Below, one piece after another: positions 10,219 through 19,765 of a stretch of DNA of 64,000 bases. Each line of letters starts with the position of its first letter. Positions within the stretch are counted from its first letter, which is position 1. The position numbers and the translations under genes are program-made. The notes beneath the pieces were generated by a model. The model searched no databases and was not told the origin of the DNA. It worked only from the letters and a program-made list of their open reading frames with translations. The stretch comes from a virus, in the IMG/VR virus record IMGVR_UViG_3300012359_000028, positions 18,433-82,432 of that record; one strand, 5' to 3'.

Positions 10219-12117
10219 ATGGCATTCAATGATTCTTCGGTCCCGGTTCTAAGTGGTATGGATACTACGCCGCTTACCGGCCCAGAAGTTACGGATTCTG
10301 ATGTTGTTCTACAACGCCGTGGAGCCGAGATAGCATCAAATCCAGCGAGTCAAGTCAATGCACCGGAGCCCGCTAATACTGGCGTTCCGGCAATGGCTGG
10401 CCTCACGATGGGCGGTCCTGCGCCAATGGCTCCACCTATCCCACCGGTAAACCCTGCTCGTCCATGGATGAGTATACTACAGGGTGCTTTATGGGGATTG
10501 CAAGGGGCTTCCGCGAAGGCTCCAGGTCGTGGCGGCTTTGGGGCCGGACTCGGCATGGGCGTAGCTGCTGCGCAAGGGATGAAGTTTGCTAGTGTCAAAG
10601 CAGCGGATGATCATGTTCGCGCAATGAAAGAAGCGCAACTTATGGATTTGCAAACTCAGGAGGCGAAGTTGAGCCTCCAGATGCAATACCAAAACATTGC
10701 TGCTCTAAATAAATTGTTCAATCTTAAACCTGACGGAACTATTGCTGGAGCAACCTCGCAAGACATGAATGCTCAAGCGGTCGGTGCTCATCAGACTATG
10801 GCTGCGGCATCTTCGGATGGTCAAACACTTCCACAAGTTCAGACCGTGAGTTCTCCATTTGGTCACGGCGATCAGCCTGACAAGCATGTCATCGATTATT
10901 ACAATCCCCCGAGTGCTCAAGAGTTGCAGCAGAATCCAACTGGATTTCACGATCTTGTTGTTGAATCATTTAGAGTTGATGGAAAAATCTTGACTGATCA
11001 AATGTGGCAGACTGCTGGCGGCGCTGTTAAAGTGGGCGAGAAGCCTAATGCCATCGGCATGTTGGTGCAACAACAAGAAGGTCAGGCACAGATGGTGCAG
11101 GATGCTTATAAGCGTCTCTATGCGCCCTTCGGTGGTAAAGAAATTGTTACAACTGGCTCACGTGAGCCCGCACAGATTACTTCTATGAATCAAGGTACAT
11201 CGGCTTCGCTGCATCAACAGGCGGAAGCGTACGATAAATTGCCTGATTCGAATCCGACCATTTCTAAGATATTGCACGGTCAAGCAGTCAATTTCGATTT
11301 TGCCGTGGAGAACGCCCGCAATCTTGCTACGCAGAAGAAAGGTGAAACGGTTACTTCATTGGCTCCTGCGGAAGCAGCGGCGGCCGGATTGAAGACTACT
11401 GCTGAAGAAGCGGCGAAGTTTGATCCGAATACGCCAGCCGGTCTCTTGAATATCCAAAAGGCCCAACAGGATTTGATCGACAAGAAATATGCAAATGCCG
11501 ATAAGCGCCAGAGAACTTTGTTTGATGAAGGTAAGGCCCCCGATGGTGAGACCCTCAATTTGACTAATGCTGCGCCTGAAATGTTGGTTGATCAGAAAAC
11601 CGGTCAGCCGATTCCGACTAAGATGGTTTCGACAATGAAGCCGACTCAGCAGGAAAGTAATCGTGCTGACTTTGCAAAGAGCACACTGCATATTCTTGAT
11701 ACTATAGATAAACTCCGTGCGCAAGGCAAAGTTCCGAACGGACCTATCACGGGCTTGACTGCAAAGCATATGGCGGCAGTTGGTCTCGGTAGTGATAGTC
11801 AAGAGGCCCTCGATCTCATCGGCTTCGGCTCATCGGCCTCGACCGGAGCCCATGTCGGCGGTCGATTTAATCAAGAAATCATGAAAAAGATGGACACCAT
11901 GTTGAATATCAATATGAATGATGCTCAATTCACTGGCGCTGAAAATGCCATCAGGGAAGTTATGACCCCCTATGCTACAAATGGTGGTCGTATGAGTGTG
12001 GCTGAGTTCAAGCAGAGTGCGATGGCTACACCTAAATATAGAAACGGAGTTAAAGGCCATATTATCGGTTTTGATAAGGACGGGCGACCGCAATGGGTTC
12101 CCGATCAGGCGCAATAA
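10219..12117 (+). CDS. putative internal virion protein
   Basis: The protein has 632 residues. The start at 10219 is preferred because AAAAAGGGAAAATAAT precedes it and it abuts the upstream stop; an in-frame ATG further upstream would run deep into that gene. The N-terminal 130 residues are Pro/Gly/Ala-rich and probably disordered. The rest is helical and rich in Gln and Ala, with no catalytic motif seen. Size, composition and position fit an ejected inner-core protein. Low confidence in the precise role. Confidence 0.55.
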   Translation: MAFNDSSVPVLSGMDTTPLTGPEVTDSDVVLQRRGAEIASNPASQVNAPEPANTGVPAMAGLTMGGPAPMAPPIPPVNPARPWMSILQGALWGLQGASAKAPGRGGFGAGLGMGVAAAQGMKFASVKAADDHVRAMKEAQLMDLQTQEAKLSLQMQYQNIAALNKLFNLKPDGTIAGATSQDMNAQAVGAHQTMAAASSDGQTLPQVQTVSSPFGHGDQPDKHVIDYYNPPSAQELQQNPTGFHDLVVESFRVDGKILTDQMWQTAGGAVKVGEKPNAIGMLVQQQEGQAQMVQDAYKRLYAPFGGKEIVTTGSREPAQITSMNQGTSASLHQQAEAYDKLPDSNPTISKILHGQAVNFDFAVENARNLATQKKGETVTSLAPAEAAAAGLKTTAEEAAKFDPNTPAGLLNIQKAQQDLIDKKYANADKRQRTLFDEGKAPDGETLNLTNAAPEMLVDQKTGQPIPTKMVSTMKPTQQESNRADFAKSTLHILDTIDKLRAQGKVPNGPITGLTAKHMAAVGLGSDSQEALDLIGFGSSASTGAHVGGRFNQEIMKKMDTMLNINMNDAQFTGAENAIREVMTPYATNGGRMSVAEFKQSAMATPKYRNGVKGHIIGFDKDGRPQWVPDQAQ

Positions 12118-12118
12118 A

Positions 12119-13411
12119 ATGCCACAACAGCAAACTCCTATTTCGGTAGATATGTCTGAACTGAGTGATACTCCGCAAGCCCCGGAATCCAAACTTTCGG
12201 CTCCTCCGGCCAATACTGCGCAATCGGGCTCTGCTCTGATACCTGTGAGCATGCAGGAATTGAGTGATACGCCGGACCCGTTTTCGAGCGTTGGAGGTGT
12301 AGCTCATAAGACTTTGGCTGAACGATTTCGTGAAGGCCGTCCAGGATATCTCCCGCCTAATTCTGTAGGCCCCCAATTATCTATGGCCGAACAATTGAAG
12401 CGTGATCCTGGTATGCCGCTGCGGACTAAAATTCGAGAAATTGAAAACTACACTCAAGAAGGTCGCCAAGTTCATCCGATTCTGGCAACAGTTGGAGACT
12501 ATCTCAAGAAAGTATTTGTTCCGGGTGCTGAAGTTCCGAACGATCTAGAACATCCTTTGGCCTCTCCAGTTCCTCCACCGCTTCCGGGTCTCTCTAGTGC
12601 ATTAGAAGGTGCTTCAGCCGTGAGTACAGTGGCGAGTGCGGCACGGGCAGCAACGACTCCAGCGGCTGAAGCGCCGGGTGTAGTCTCCAAAATTGTAAAA
12701 GGTGCGAAGGTAGCGCAGCCTAAAGCGCAATCGGCTTTACGTGAGGCTGCTAGTGTGGCTTCTGAGTCTCCGACTGCTCAACCGATGAGTCTTCCGAGAA
12801 TTTTGGAGCAACCGATTGACACAACTGAGGCTCAAGCTAAGAGTCTTTATTCAAAGATTGATGCTGCGGCCGGAACTGATATTAAGGCATTGCGCGAGAA
12901 ATTGGGTAATACCGAATATCAGATTCGAAATCTGACAGACACTGAGGAAGATCGAGTCTTGGAAGCACGTCTTGAAGCATCACGACAGGGCCTTCTCGAT
13001 AAGATTGATACGGCTAAGCAAGATGCTATTAAGGCTGGAGTGGACCCGGCAACTCTTGATCAAGCGGATGCAACATATGGAAAGGCTCAAGCGCTTCGAG
13101 AAGTCGAGAAAATTTTCAAGAACCCAAACAACATTTCAGGAAATGCTCGACTCGGCCAAGAAGAAATTATCAACGTTGATCCCACAGTCAAGGCTCTTCA
13201 GAAACTTCAGTATGCTGACAAGTACGGCGGTTCTCGACTGGAGCAGGCTTTGGGCGAGCAGAATGCGAATGCATTGCTCGGGAAACTTTATGAGGCTCAG
13301 AGACTTGGACAATCTGCTATAAGAGCGCGAAGAATTGCTGAATGGGTCGGTGCGGGAATACTAGCAGCCGGTCCAGTGATTGAGGGTACTAAAGTCCTGC
13401 TTTCGAAGTAA
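12119..13411 (+). CDS. putative internal virion protein, helical
   Basis: The protein has 430 residues, starting two bases after the upstream stop. The N-terminus carries two copies of an S-x-x-(E/Q)-L-S-D-T-P motif (MSELSDTP, MQELSDTP) about 40 residues apart, possibly short docking peptides. The middle is low-complexity Ala/Pro. Residues about 235-400 are strongly helical and coiled-coil-like. The C-terminus ends in a hydrophobic segment (VGAGILAAGPVIEG) that could enter a membrane. Together with its neighbours it resembles a trans-envelope ejection channel component. Confidence 0.55.
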   Translation: MPQQQTPISVDMSELSDTPQAPESKLSAPPANTAQSGSALIPVSMQELSDTPDPFSSVGGVAHKTLAERFREGRPGYLPPNSVGPQLSMAEQLKRDPGMPLRTKIREIENYTQEGRQVHPILATVGDYLKKVFVPGAEVPNDLEHPLASPVPPPLPGLSSALEGASAVSTVASAARAATTPAAEAPGVVSKIVKGAKVAQPKAQSALREAASVASESPTAQPMSLPRILEQPIDTTEAQAKSLYSKIDAAAGTDIKALREKLGNTEYQIRNLTDTEEDRVLEARLEASRQGLLDKIDTAKQDAIKAGVDPATLDQADATYGKAQALREVEKIFKNPNNISGNARLGQEEIINVDPTVKALQKLQYADKYGGSRLEQALGEQNANALLGKLYEAQRLGQSAIRARRIAEWVGAGILAAGPVIEGTKVLLSK

Positions 13412-13416
13412 CCAAA

Positions 13417-16400
13417 ATGGCAAACGATCTAACTCCTACAACTGATCAGCAAGTCACGACACGGCCTGATCAAACGTCTCCCGTGCCGTTACCTCCGGGC
13501 TTGCAACCTGATACTGCGCTGCAAGACTTTAGCGGATGGGATAAACTTGCAGTCAAACAAAATGAACCTACGCCCCCCGGCTGGAAAAATCTGGTATCCC
13601 CAGATGGAACATTGGCAATGCTTACGCCAAATGGCTCCCATTCCGGCGAGGTTCCGTTGCATAAAGTGCAGGCAGCCCGAGATTCCGGGTATCACATTGC
13701 AACCCCAATGAAGGCACCCGATCAACAAACTGGATGGGTTCCGTGGCATCGCGTCGGGGAGGCTCTCGATTCTGGATTTCAACACCTAGCTGATTCTAAC
13801 GCCATGCGTCGTCTTCAGGAATTGTTTGGACCGGGGCCACTTAAGCAAACTCAGATAGGTCGAGAACTCATTCAAGAAATTTCTTCTACAATCACTGATC
13901 CAACAAAGCGTAGCCAGTTTCTTGTTGGTTTGGTTCAACCTGGTGAATTGGGCGGCGGTGAGGCAATGGGCGAGGCTGCGGAGGCTCTAGGAAAAAAGCC
14001 GCAAACTCCGATATCTCCAGAAACAAAAGTTCCACGAACAATAGATGTGCAACCTGTTGCTCCGAATGTTTATGGGGCCGAGGCTTCGGCTGAAGGCAAA
14101 ACATTTCTTTCGAAAGCGGCAAATGCATTTAATCAAGAGCAAGGTCGTTCACCAATCAATCCGACTCATGTGGCGGAGGACCCGCGATCTTCTCAGATAG
14201 CTGATGCTTATAAAGCTGCAACCCATGCGCCGAATGATCCGACTGTTAAATCGTCGTATGATGCGTTGAAGTCCGATGTGGATAAGCAGTGGGATTTTGC
14301 TACGGATAAATTGGGCATCAAGGTTGATACATCCACGACAAATCCGTATGGCTTGAATGAGAAAATTCCGGCGCACGAAGAACTGCACAATGACGTTCTG
14401 AATAACAAGCACTTGACTGTGTGGACTGGCGGAGAGCCTCCGGCTGATCATCCATTATCCGAGATCGATCCGAAGACCGGTTTGACATACAACACGAAAT
14501 TCCGCGCAGTTCATGATATCTTCGGGCACTCAGCCGAAAAAACTGATTTTAGTCCGGCTGGTGAAGAGACTGCTTGGAACTTGCATCGACAGATGTTCAG
14601 TCCCGAGGCTCGGCCAGCGTTAGCGACGGAGACCCGAGGACAGGCTGCATATACTTATAAGTATGGAGATTTTCCTCCACAGAAAGCGGCACTTCTCCCC
14701 GAAGAATTTCATTTTCGTCCTGAAGATTTGAAAGGACCGATTATAGCTGCTACTCCTTCAGGAGAGGCTATGCATGTTCCTCCTCGAAACACTAAAGGAC
14801 TCTCTGCAAATACGGTCAAAGCCATTGAGGCAGGCGGCGGTATTCCTGGTGGTCTTCAAAAGGGCGCTCCCGAGGAAGATATTCCAGACTATGCGATCTT
14901 TCATGATCCGAAGAGCGGTTCAAGTTTGATGTTACCAATGGATCAGGTTACGCCCAAAAATGTGATCGCGCATCTTGAGATAAGTCGTGCCCAGTATGCG
15001 GCAGCAGCGGCGAAGAATACTGCTCCCGCCCCTACTCCCGAACAAAACAAACCCTTACGTGGAACTGAATCTTATCATCCTGATTTACAAGAATTCGTTC
15101 GGCAAACTAATTCTTTGGTAGACGATCCTTCGCGTATCACAAAACAGGCTGCATTCATCACGCCAGACGGCCGCTTTAGTTATGTGCGCCCTGGAGAACA
15201 ACACGCTGGCCCTATTCGTAAAGCAATGGCAAATGAATGGGACCCATCTGTTCTTGATCCTCGAATAGATTTTATAAACCAGACGGGCGCAATTCGAACT
15301 CGATTTGGAACGGGACGGGAAGGTGAGACTCTTCATATCTCGGTGCCGAAGACTGGTGTTACTGATGAGCAAATTACGGCTATGCGGCAGTCGGTTGGAC
15401 AATTGGGCCGGAACGCGAATCTTGTATTAGAGACTGCTGATAATCCGTCTCTAGTGAAAACGGCAACAAAAGAATTTGTACGTCCTTCGGATGTTGAGCC
15501 GATGCTGCGGGAAATCAGGGCACACCCAGAATCTAACGATGAAAGTAAAAATCTTTTGATGGAAGAACGGCAGTCTCCATTGAAAGAACCTTATACGGCG
15601 CAAATTACGGATTCAACTGGAACTCATATAGAAACGATACCAGATTTTTCTTCAAAGGCAGCAATAAATACGGCCTGGAAAAAGTTTCCTAACGCATCAA
15701 CAGTATACGTTAAACCTTTTCCTGAAAATGTGGCTCCTTCCACTGAGTATTCTATTCCTACCGGCAAACCATTGGCTATGAGTAAGTCGCTGCGTTCCGA
15801 GCAGGACACAATTCATCACGAACTTGGGCATGCGATGATTGGGGAGAAAGAAGGAATTATTCAAAACGGTATGATTCGCCATACTCACCCCAATGCAAGG
15901 TTTTCGACGCGGGCAGCAATCATTTGGGACGGACCAAGTTTAATGTACGGTGACCGAGTTAGGCCAGATAAAGCCCCTAGTTTAGTTCGTACTTTTATGG
16001 GAGGGATTGCCCAAGATGAAATTCTGGGATATTCTCGTGAAGAAAACCATAATTTTCAACTAGGTCGCAAAGGCAGTGATGGGTACGAGGCTTTGCATAT
16101 TTTGCTCGATGCAGGCGAACCTATGGATCGAGCCGTTGAGATTCTTCATCAAGCAATCGACGAAAATAAAAAATACTTGACTCAGCCAGCGGTTGCAGAT
16201 ATAATCAAAGAAAACGCGCCCTTCCGAGAATCAAATCTTTCGAGGCAGTATCATTTTAGTCCCAATCGGATTAGGAATATGCACGCGGAAGCGCAAAGGA
16301 GAATGAATGTTGAACCAACGGAAGCTGGAGCGGAGCCTAACAACCAAACAACTAATGGAGAAAACATCCCAGGACGTGCAGCAGATGTCGCCGGAGGAAA

Positions 16401-17862
16401 AGGCGAAGCTGCGGCAGGGTCTGGACAAGGCATTCCCGCCCAAAAAGAAATAACGACAAAAGACTTGACTGCTCCAGGCCAATCTCATTGGGGTGATACT
16501 GCGGACCTTCTGGCCTCACGACCAGATGGCGGAGCTATTGATCCGAAAACTGGTAGTGAGGACGCAAAAGGATTCGGCGCTGAAGTGCTTCCTGAAGAGC
16601 GGCAGAGGATCGATCACCAGCCAACTGCGGTAGACCTGCAAGGTTATTATGAGCAGCATAAGGATGTTTTTGATAAGCATCCTGAATTGCGTATTGGATG
16701 GTATCAGGACCCCGAGAAGGGTTGGGAATTGAATATCGGCGCATCAACTCAGTCTCGTGAGGGCGCGGAGTGGGTTGGTCGCAAATTAGACCAGAAGGCA
16801 ATTTATGACATTGAAAAAGGCCAGGTTATTGATACAGGCGGCCAAAATCAGAGGACCACATTCGGCCGTTATCCTTTGGAGCAGAGATTAGAAGATTTGT
16901 CCGGCCGGGGGTTTAAGGAAATGCAAACGGCGTATCCGACGCAGCCTGAGATGCGTTCTATGATTCGGGCTGGACAAGTTGCGAAATCATGGTGGCAAAA
17001 TTCTCGTGATGCAATGAGTCTTCTCACCAATTCAGACCCTGAAGCTGCACATGATCTCGGACAATTTCTAACAGCAGTTAGTTCAAATAAGGGGAATGAT
17101 TTGGCGCTGCGCTTGGGCTTGAAAATTTATACCGATTGGATTGAGGCCGGAAAGCCTAATGCGCCGGGCGCGATTTCAGATATTGCGGAAAAGGCTCAGC
17201 AGGCTTTGAGAGAATCAGATGAAGGAATGTCTTTATTTGGTTCTTTGCTCTCGCCAGAGAAAGCACAATCAATGATGCCGGTTGACAAAATGATGCTTGA
17301 GCGCTATGTCGGCGGTCAATCATTTTATCATCCTGAAGATTTACGCGCCGCAAAGATTGCTAACATGGGTTTGACTATGGGCGGTGATCCGTGGGCCGGA
17401 GTTTTGGATCGTCATACCGGCCGAACCATGGCCTATGGCGAGGAATTGCAGCCGACGGCTAAGTCATACTTCGCCATGAAAGAATGGCTACGTAAAGCAT
17501 CCCAAGCTGAGGATATGACTCTGGAAGAGGGACAAGCCGCGAATTGGGTTGTAGGACGATTACTGAGCCCCGATCTGTCCTTGACAGATAAGCAGATTCT
17601 TGCTAAGATCAAATCAGGGAATACGCTGAAAGAAGGAGAAACTTATGCCAATATCATCCTCAATGACCCCAAAGTCAATCGCCTCGCCCGAGAAGTCATT
17701 GCCAAGTTTGGAGGCACTCCAGACGAAGTTTTTGCAGACCTCCGCAAAATCACCGAGCAAGGAAAGTCCAGACTCCTCGAAGGATCGAAAAAAGAAGCAT
17801 CTAACCCAACTCTTAAATCTTATCTTGGGCGAGCCGTCAAAGGCCGAGACGCCGGAAAGTAA
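13417..17862 (+). CDS. polyvalent protein with HExxH metallopeptidase motif
   Basis: This 1481-residue protein is the last gene of the late cluster. It has several domains: (a) residues about 355-430 with HDIFGH and ETRGQAAYTYKYG, a block seen in phage polyvalent proteins; (b) about 790-910 with TIHHELGHAMIG, a zinc-protease HExxH helix followed by conserved acidic residues, M41-like; (c) a low-complexity linker at about 960-1030; (d) about 1190-1400 with AVSSNKGNDLALRLG and GDPWAGVLDRHTGRT, another conserved polyvalent-protein region. Such proteins are packaged and injected, where the domains may disarm host factors or process virion proteins. The protease activity is inferred from the motif only. 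Confidence 0.65.
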   Translation: MANDLTPTTDQQVTTRPDQTSPVPLPPGLQPDTALQDFSGWDKLAVKQNEPTPPGWKNLVSPDGTLAMLTPNGSHSGEVPLHKVQAARDSGYHIATPMKAPDQQTGWVPWHRVGEALDSGFQHLADSNAMRRLQELFGPGPLKQTQIGRELIQEISSTITDPTKRSQFLVGLVQPGELGGGEAMGEAAEALGKKPQTPISPETKVPRTIDVQPVAPNVYGAEASAEGKTFLSKAANAFNQEQGRSPINPTHVAEDPRSSQIADAYKAATHAPNDPTVKSSYDALKSDVDKQWDFATDKLGIKVDTSTTNPYGLNEKIPAHEELHNDVLNNKHLTVWTGGEPPADHPLSEIDPKTGLTYNTKFRAVHDIFGHSAEKTDFSPAGEETAWNLHRQMFSPEARPALATETRGQAAYTYKYGDFPPQKAALLPEEFHFRPEDLKGPIIAATPSGEAMHVPPRNTKGLSANTVKAIEAGGGIPGGLQKGAPEEDIPDYAIFHDPKSGSSLMLPMDQVTPKNVIAHLEISRAQYAAAAAKNTAPAPTPEQNKPLRGTESYHPDLQEFVRQTNSLVDDPSRITKQAAFITPDGRFSYVRPGEQHAGPIRKAMANEWDPSVLDPRIDFINQTGAIRTRFGTGREGETLHISVPKTGVTDEQITAMRQSVGQLGRNANLVLETADNPSLVKTATKEFVRPSDVEPMLREIRAHPESNDESKNLLMEERQSPLKEPYTAQITDSTGTHIETIPDFSSKAAINTAWKKFPNASTVYVKPFPENVAPSTEYSIPTGKPLAMSKSLRSEQDTIHHELGHAMIGEKEGIIQNGMIRHTHPNARFSTRAAIIWDGPSLMYGDRVRPDKAPSLVRTFMGGIAQDEILGYSREENHNFQLGRKGSDGYEALHILLDAGEPMDRAVEILHQAIDENKKYLTQPAVADIIKENAPFRESNLSRQYHFSPNRIRNMHAEAQRRMNVEPTEAGAEPNNQTTNGENIPGRAADVAGGKGEAAAGSGQGIPAQKEITTKDLTAPGQSHWGDTADLLASRPDGGAIDPKTGSEDAKGFGAEVLPEERQRIDHQPTAVDLQGYYEQHKDVFDKHPELRIGWYQDPEKGWELNIGASTQSREGAEWVGRKLDQKAIYDIEKGQVIDTGGQNQRTTFGRYPLEQRLEDLSGRGFKEMQTAYPTQPEMRSMIRAGQVAKSWWQNSRDAMSLLTNSDPEAAHDLGQFLTAVSSNKGNDLALRLGLKIYTDWIEAGKPNAPGAISDIAEKAQQALRESDEGMSLFGSLLSPEKAQSMMPVDKMMLERYVGGQSFYHPEDLRAAKIANMGLTMGGDPWAGVLDRHTGRTMAYGEELQPTAKSYFAMKEWLRKASQAEDMTLEEGQAANWVVGRLLSPDLSLTDKQILAKIKSGNTLKEGETYANIILNDPKVNRLAREVIAKFGGTPDEVFADLRKITEQGKSRLLEGSKKEASNPTLKSYLGRAVKGRDAGK

Positions 17863-17870
17863 GTAGAATT

Positions 17871-18050
17871 TTACTTCTTCGCCTTCTTGTCTGATACATT
17901 CTCTTCAACCGTGAATCCTTCCCGTTTGAATTTCTCAGGATCAAACCCCTCGAATGCTGCATCCCATTTTTCTTGAGTGATCTTTCCATTGCTCATGCCA
18001 AATGCTGCACTGCTTGCGCCTCGGGCTAAACGATCTCCGTATCCTTCCAT
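17871..18050 (-). CDS. small hypothetical protein
   Basis: A 59-residue reading frame with a strong ribosome-binding site (GGAGGAAATAATG). It is charged and helical, ends in KKAKK, and contains W-D-A-A-F-E-G-F-D-P. Its stop lies eight bases from the stop of the convergent 1481-residue gene, so the two transcription units meet here. No membrane segment; function unknown. Confidence 0.6.
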   Translation of the reverse strand: MEGYGDRLARGASSAAFGMSNGKITQEKWDAAFEGFDPEKFKREGFTVEENVSDKKAKK

Positions 18051-18071
18051 TATTTCCTCCTTCGAAATGAT

Positions 18072-18185
18072 TCAAATTTCTGGCGGCCCAGGTGGTACCG
18101 TGCTGAAGTAGACCGTGATCAGTGCGATAACGGCTGCGCCGAGTACGATACCCATTAAGAATGATTGTAAATCGAAATGGTTCAT
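18072..18185 (-). CDS. 37-residue single-span membrane protein
   Basis: A short frame whose ATG overlaps the stop of the upstream gene (ATGA), as is usual in this block. It codes for a short N-terminus, one hydrophobic span (FLMGIVLGAAVIALITVYF) and a proline-rich tail. Could be a holin-like or other phage membrane peptide, but the evidence does not go beyond the span and gene packing. Confidence 0.55.
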   Translation of the reverse strand: MNHFDLQSFLMGIVLGAAVIALITVYFSTVPPGPPEI

Positions 18186-18607
18186 GGCCGGGTAGGACCG
18201 CCTTCGAGTATTTCCCTATGATGAGTCAGGGTAACCCAACCACCACCAGGGAAAATTTCCTGCCAGTAATTGGCCCAGGGGCCTCGAAAAGAAAGGACCC
18301 ATGTGTTTCCGGCGCTCTCTACTTTGTGATAGTTCTCACGCTCTGTGAAAATAGGCTTGAAACTGGGTCGGTAAACAGTCTTTATGGTTATGTCATCTAA
18401 TCTATATGGATTGATGAGACGGTTTTCGGTCAGTTTTCCGCGTAGCACCCAGGAGATGCTATTGAATGCATGCGAATGGTATGCTTCCCGTGAGCCGTCC
18501 TTGAAATGAAGCAGGACAATCGAGAACAATTTTTTCCATTCAATCAACCAGTAGCCCCAGACTCGTGACTCAGGCCCGCCGTCCTTCATCTTCGAGAAGA
18601 TTTTCAT
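18182..18607 (-). CDS. cupin-like protein
   Basis: The protein has about 141 residues. It contains the cupin pattern: a first motif with HSHAFNSISWVLRG and a second with YHKVESAGNTWVLSFRG, separated by about 45 residues, plus short strands between. The two His and the following residues could bind a metal. Cupins range from sugar epimerases to dioxygenases, so substrate and reaction are open. An in-frame ATG at 18640 also exists; neither start has a clear ribosome-binding site. It overlaps both neighbours. Confidence 0.6.
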   Translation of the reverse strand: MKIFSKMKDGGPESRVWGYWLIEWKKLFSIVLLHFKDGSREAYHSHAFNSISWVLRGKLTENRLINPYRLDDITIKTVYRPSFKPIFTERENYHKVESAGNTWVLSFRGPWANYWQEIFPGGGWVTLTHHREILEGGPTRP

Positions 18608-18764
18608 AGCGTTGTTTACACTCCTTTTTGTGTTCGTCATAAAAGAACGTTCGGATATTCGTTCGGCAGTACGGACAGCGATTGCAACAGGGCATTAAGT
18701 GATTGAGAAGGCCGCTATGGCATCTGCAACGGCATTCCTCACCTGAAGTGCGACAGTCAATCAT
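18570..18764 (-). CDS. small zinc-cluster protein
   Basis: The protein has 64 residues, starting in an ATGA overlap with the stop of the upstream gene. It contains CRCRCH, then PCCNRCPYC and a further C in KKEC, consistent with one or two zinc sites, followed by a charged helix. It may bind nucleic acid or act as an adaptor protein. No family recognised. Confidence 0.55.
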   Translation of the reverse strand: MIDCRTSGEECRCRCHSGLLNHLMPCCNRCPYCRTNIRTFFYDEHKKECKQRYENLLEDEGRRA

Positions 18765-19111
18765 AGTTCGACTCCGTGCCTCTTAGCAATTTGTTTCAGA
18801 ATGTTAATGGCGATTTGCTCAGGGTAAAACGGTCCCGCGTCTTCTTCACGAGTGTCTTCATCAAAACCTCCAAAATCTCCGGCGGTCTTGAGTGCGTGCT
18901 TTATGTCATTCAGCATTTCTGTGATCGGGTCTGGCGCGCTTAAAAATTTCTCGATATTTTCGGCTAGTAAAAAGCGTCTCTGCTCCGGCCCTTCGAGTTC
19001 TCCAGACCGACGACTAGCGCCGATGCCCGGAACGGTACCGTCTTCACGCTTCAAATACTGGAGCGTTTCCTTGAGAAGTCCGTTCGCACTTAATACGTTG
19101 TATGATGACAT
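18761..19111 (-). CDS. hypothetical protein
   Basis: The protein has 116 residues. The start at 19111 (MSSYNVLSANG) is chosen because GGGAGATACCG precedes it; an in-frame upstream start lacks a site and would overlap the previous gene further. Acidic, helical C-terminal half ending in ILKQIAKRHGVEL. No domain recognised. Confidence 0.55.
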   Translation of the reverse strand: MSSYNVLSANGLLKETLQYLKREDGTVPGIGASRRSGELEGPEQRRFLLAENIEKFLSAPDPITEMLNDIKHALKTAGDFGGFDEDTREEDAGPFYPEQIAINILKQIAKRHGVEL

Positions 19112-19379
19112 CGGTATCTCCCATGCTGTGACCGGTTCCATCTGGCAAGCACCATCCGGTACCGATGCCATTTATGAACCGGTAGTCGAGTTTTCCTGCA
19201 TAAATATCGTCCTCTTGCTGCTGAGTCATTATGACTCCGGGACAATCAGTCGGTAGAGTTCCTTCAAATCCATGACAGACTGTACAATAGCCGAGATTAC
19301 CGTCACAGAATAGGCAACTGCGGGCGTAATCTCCGTTATCATGATGACCCGGAGGACATGAGTACCATGTATGTTTCAT
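19044..19379 (-). CDS. Cys-rich hypothetical protein
   Basis: The protein has 111 residues and a good site (GAGGACAACATG). The N-terminal half has CPPGHHDNGDYARSCLFC and GYCTVCHGFEG, arranged like a zinc ribbon or rubredoxin-like knuckle pair. The C-terminal half is mixed and basic. It overlaps the downstream gene by 68 bases. Probably a metal-binding adaptor; unknown function. Confidence 0.55.
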   Translation of the reverse strand: MKHTWYSCPPGHHDNGDYARSCLFCDGNLGYCTVCHGFEGTLPTDCPGVIMTQQQEDDIYAGKLDYRFINGIGTGWCLPDGTGHSMGDTDVIIQRIKCERTSQGNAPVFEA

Positions 19380-19450
19380 GTTGTCCTCGAATAATAGTCT
19401 CCGCGAAATGCCTTCTTTGTCTGTGCTCCAAAGTAGGATTCGGTAACTTT

Positions 19451-19621
19451 TCACGGTACGATGACCAGCTTCAGAATATCGATGAGCGCGCCGAGAATTC
19501 TATGCTGTCGTTCTAGCTCTCCATTAGAATGAAGATCGGCGCTGAGTCCGGTAATGCCTAGAAGTTTTAAGGCAGCCAGTTCTTGTTCGTTCGTCGGTTC
19601 GAATGTAAGTTTAACCTTCAT
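19451..19621 (-). CDS. small hypothetical protein
   Basis: A 56-residue frame with a strong site (GGAGGGAAACTTCAATG). The start MKVKLTFEPTNEQELAALKL has a typical short beta strand plus helix arrangement, and the rest is one long helix. An open frame on the same strand ends over its start codon (CAATGA), see the interrupted reading frame at 19618-19765. Confidence 0.55.
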   Translation of the reverse strand: MKVKLTFEPTNEQELAALKLLGITGLSADLHSNGELERQHRILGALIDILKLVIVP

Positions 19622-19765
19622 TGAAGTTTCCCTCCGTGTTTCGTCACCTCTCCGTCAGTCACTCGTTCAGCCGACGGTTTGTGCGGTGAACACTCTTCAT
19701 AACTACAATCCAGTTGATCGCCCTCGTTAACAAAATCAAAAAAGTCTTTGCTGGTATGATCGCAT
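19618..19765 (-). other. start-less coding-like frame downstream of zinc-ribbon gene
   Basis: An open frame directly after a TAG and without ATG, GTG or TTG start encodes an acidic stretch with ECDHTSKDFFDFVNEGD and CSYEEC and ends on the next gene's start (CAATGA). It sits in +1 relative to the end of the 113-residue zinc-ribbon gene. Joining the two at CCG-CGA or at CTTTTTTGA gives one continuous plausible protein. Sequencing or assembly error, decay and recoding are all possible. Confidence 0.4.

Noticed and set aside
17645-17866. 73-codon plus-strand frame
   Set aside because: In another phase inside the C-terminal part of the 1481-residue gene, Ser/Lys/Pro-rich, no independent site.
17860-17880. 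Bidirectional terminator between the converging genes
   Set aside because: The AAGTAA/TTACTT inverted repeat is only six A-T-rich pairs and has no U-run.
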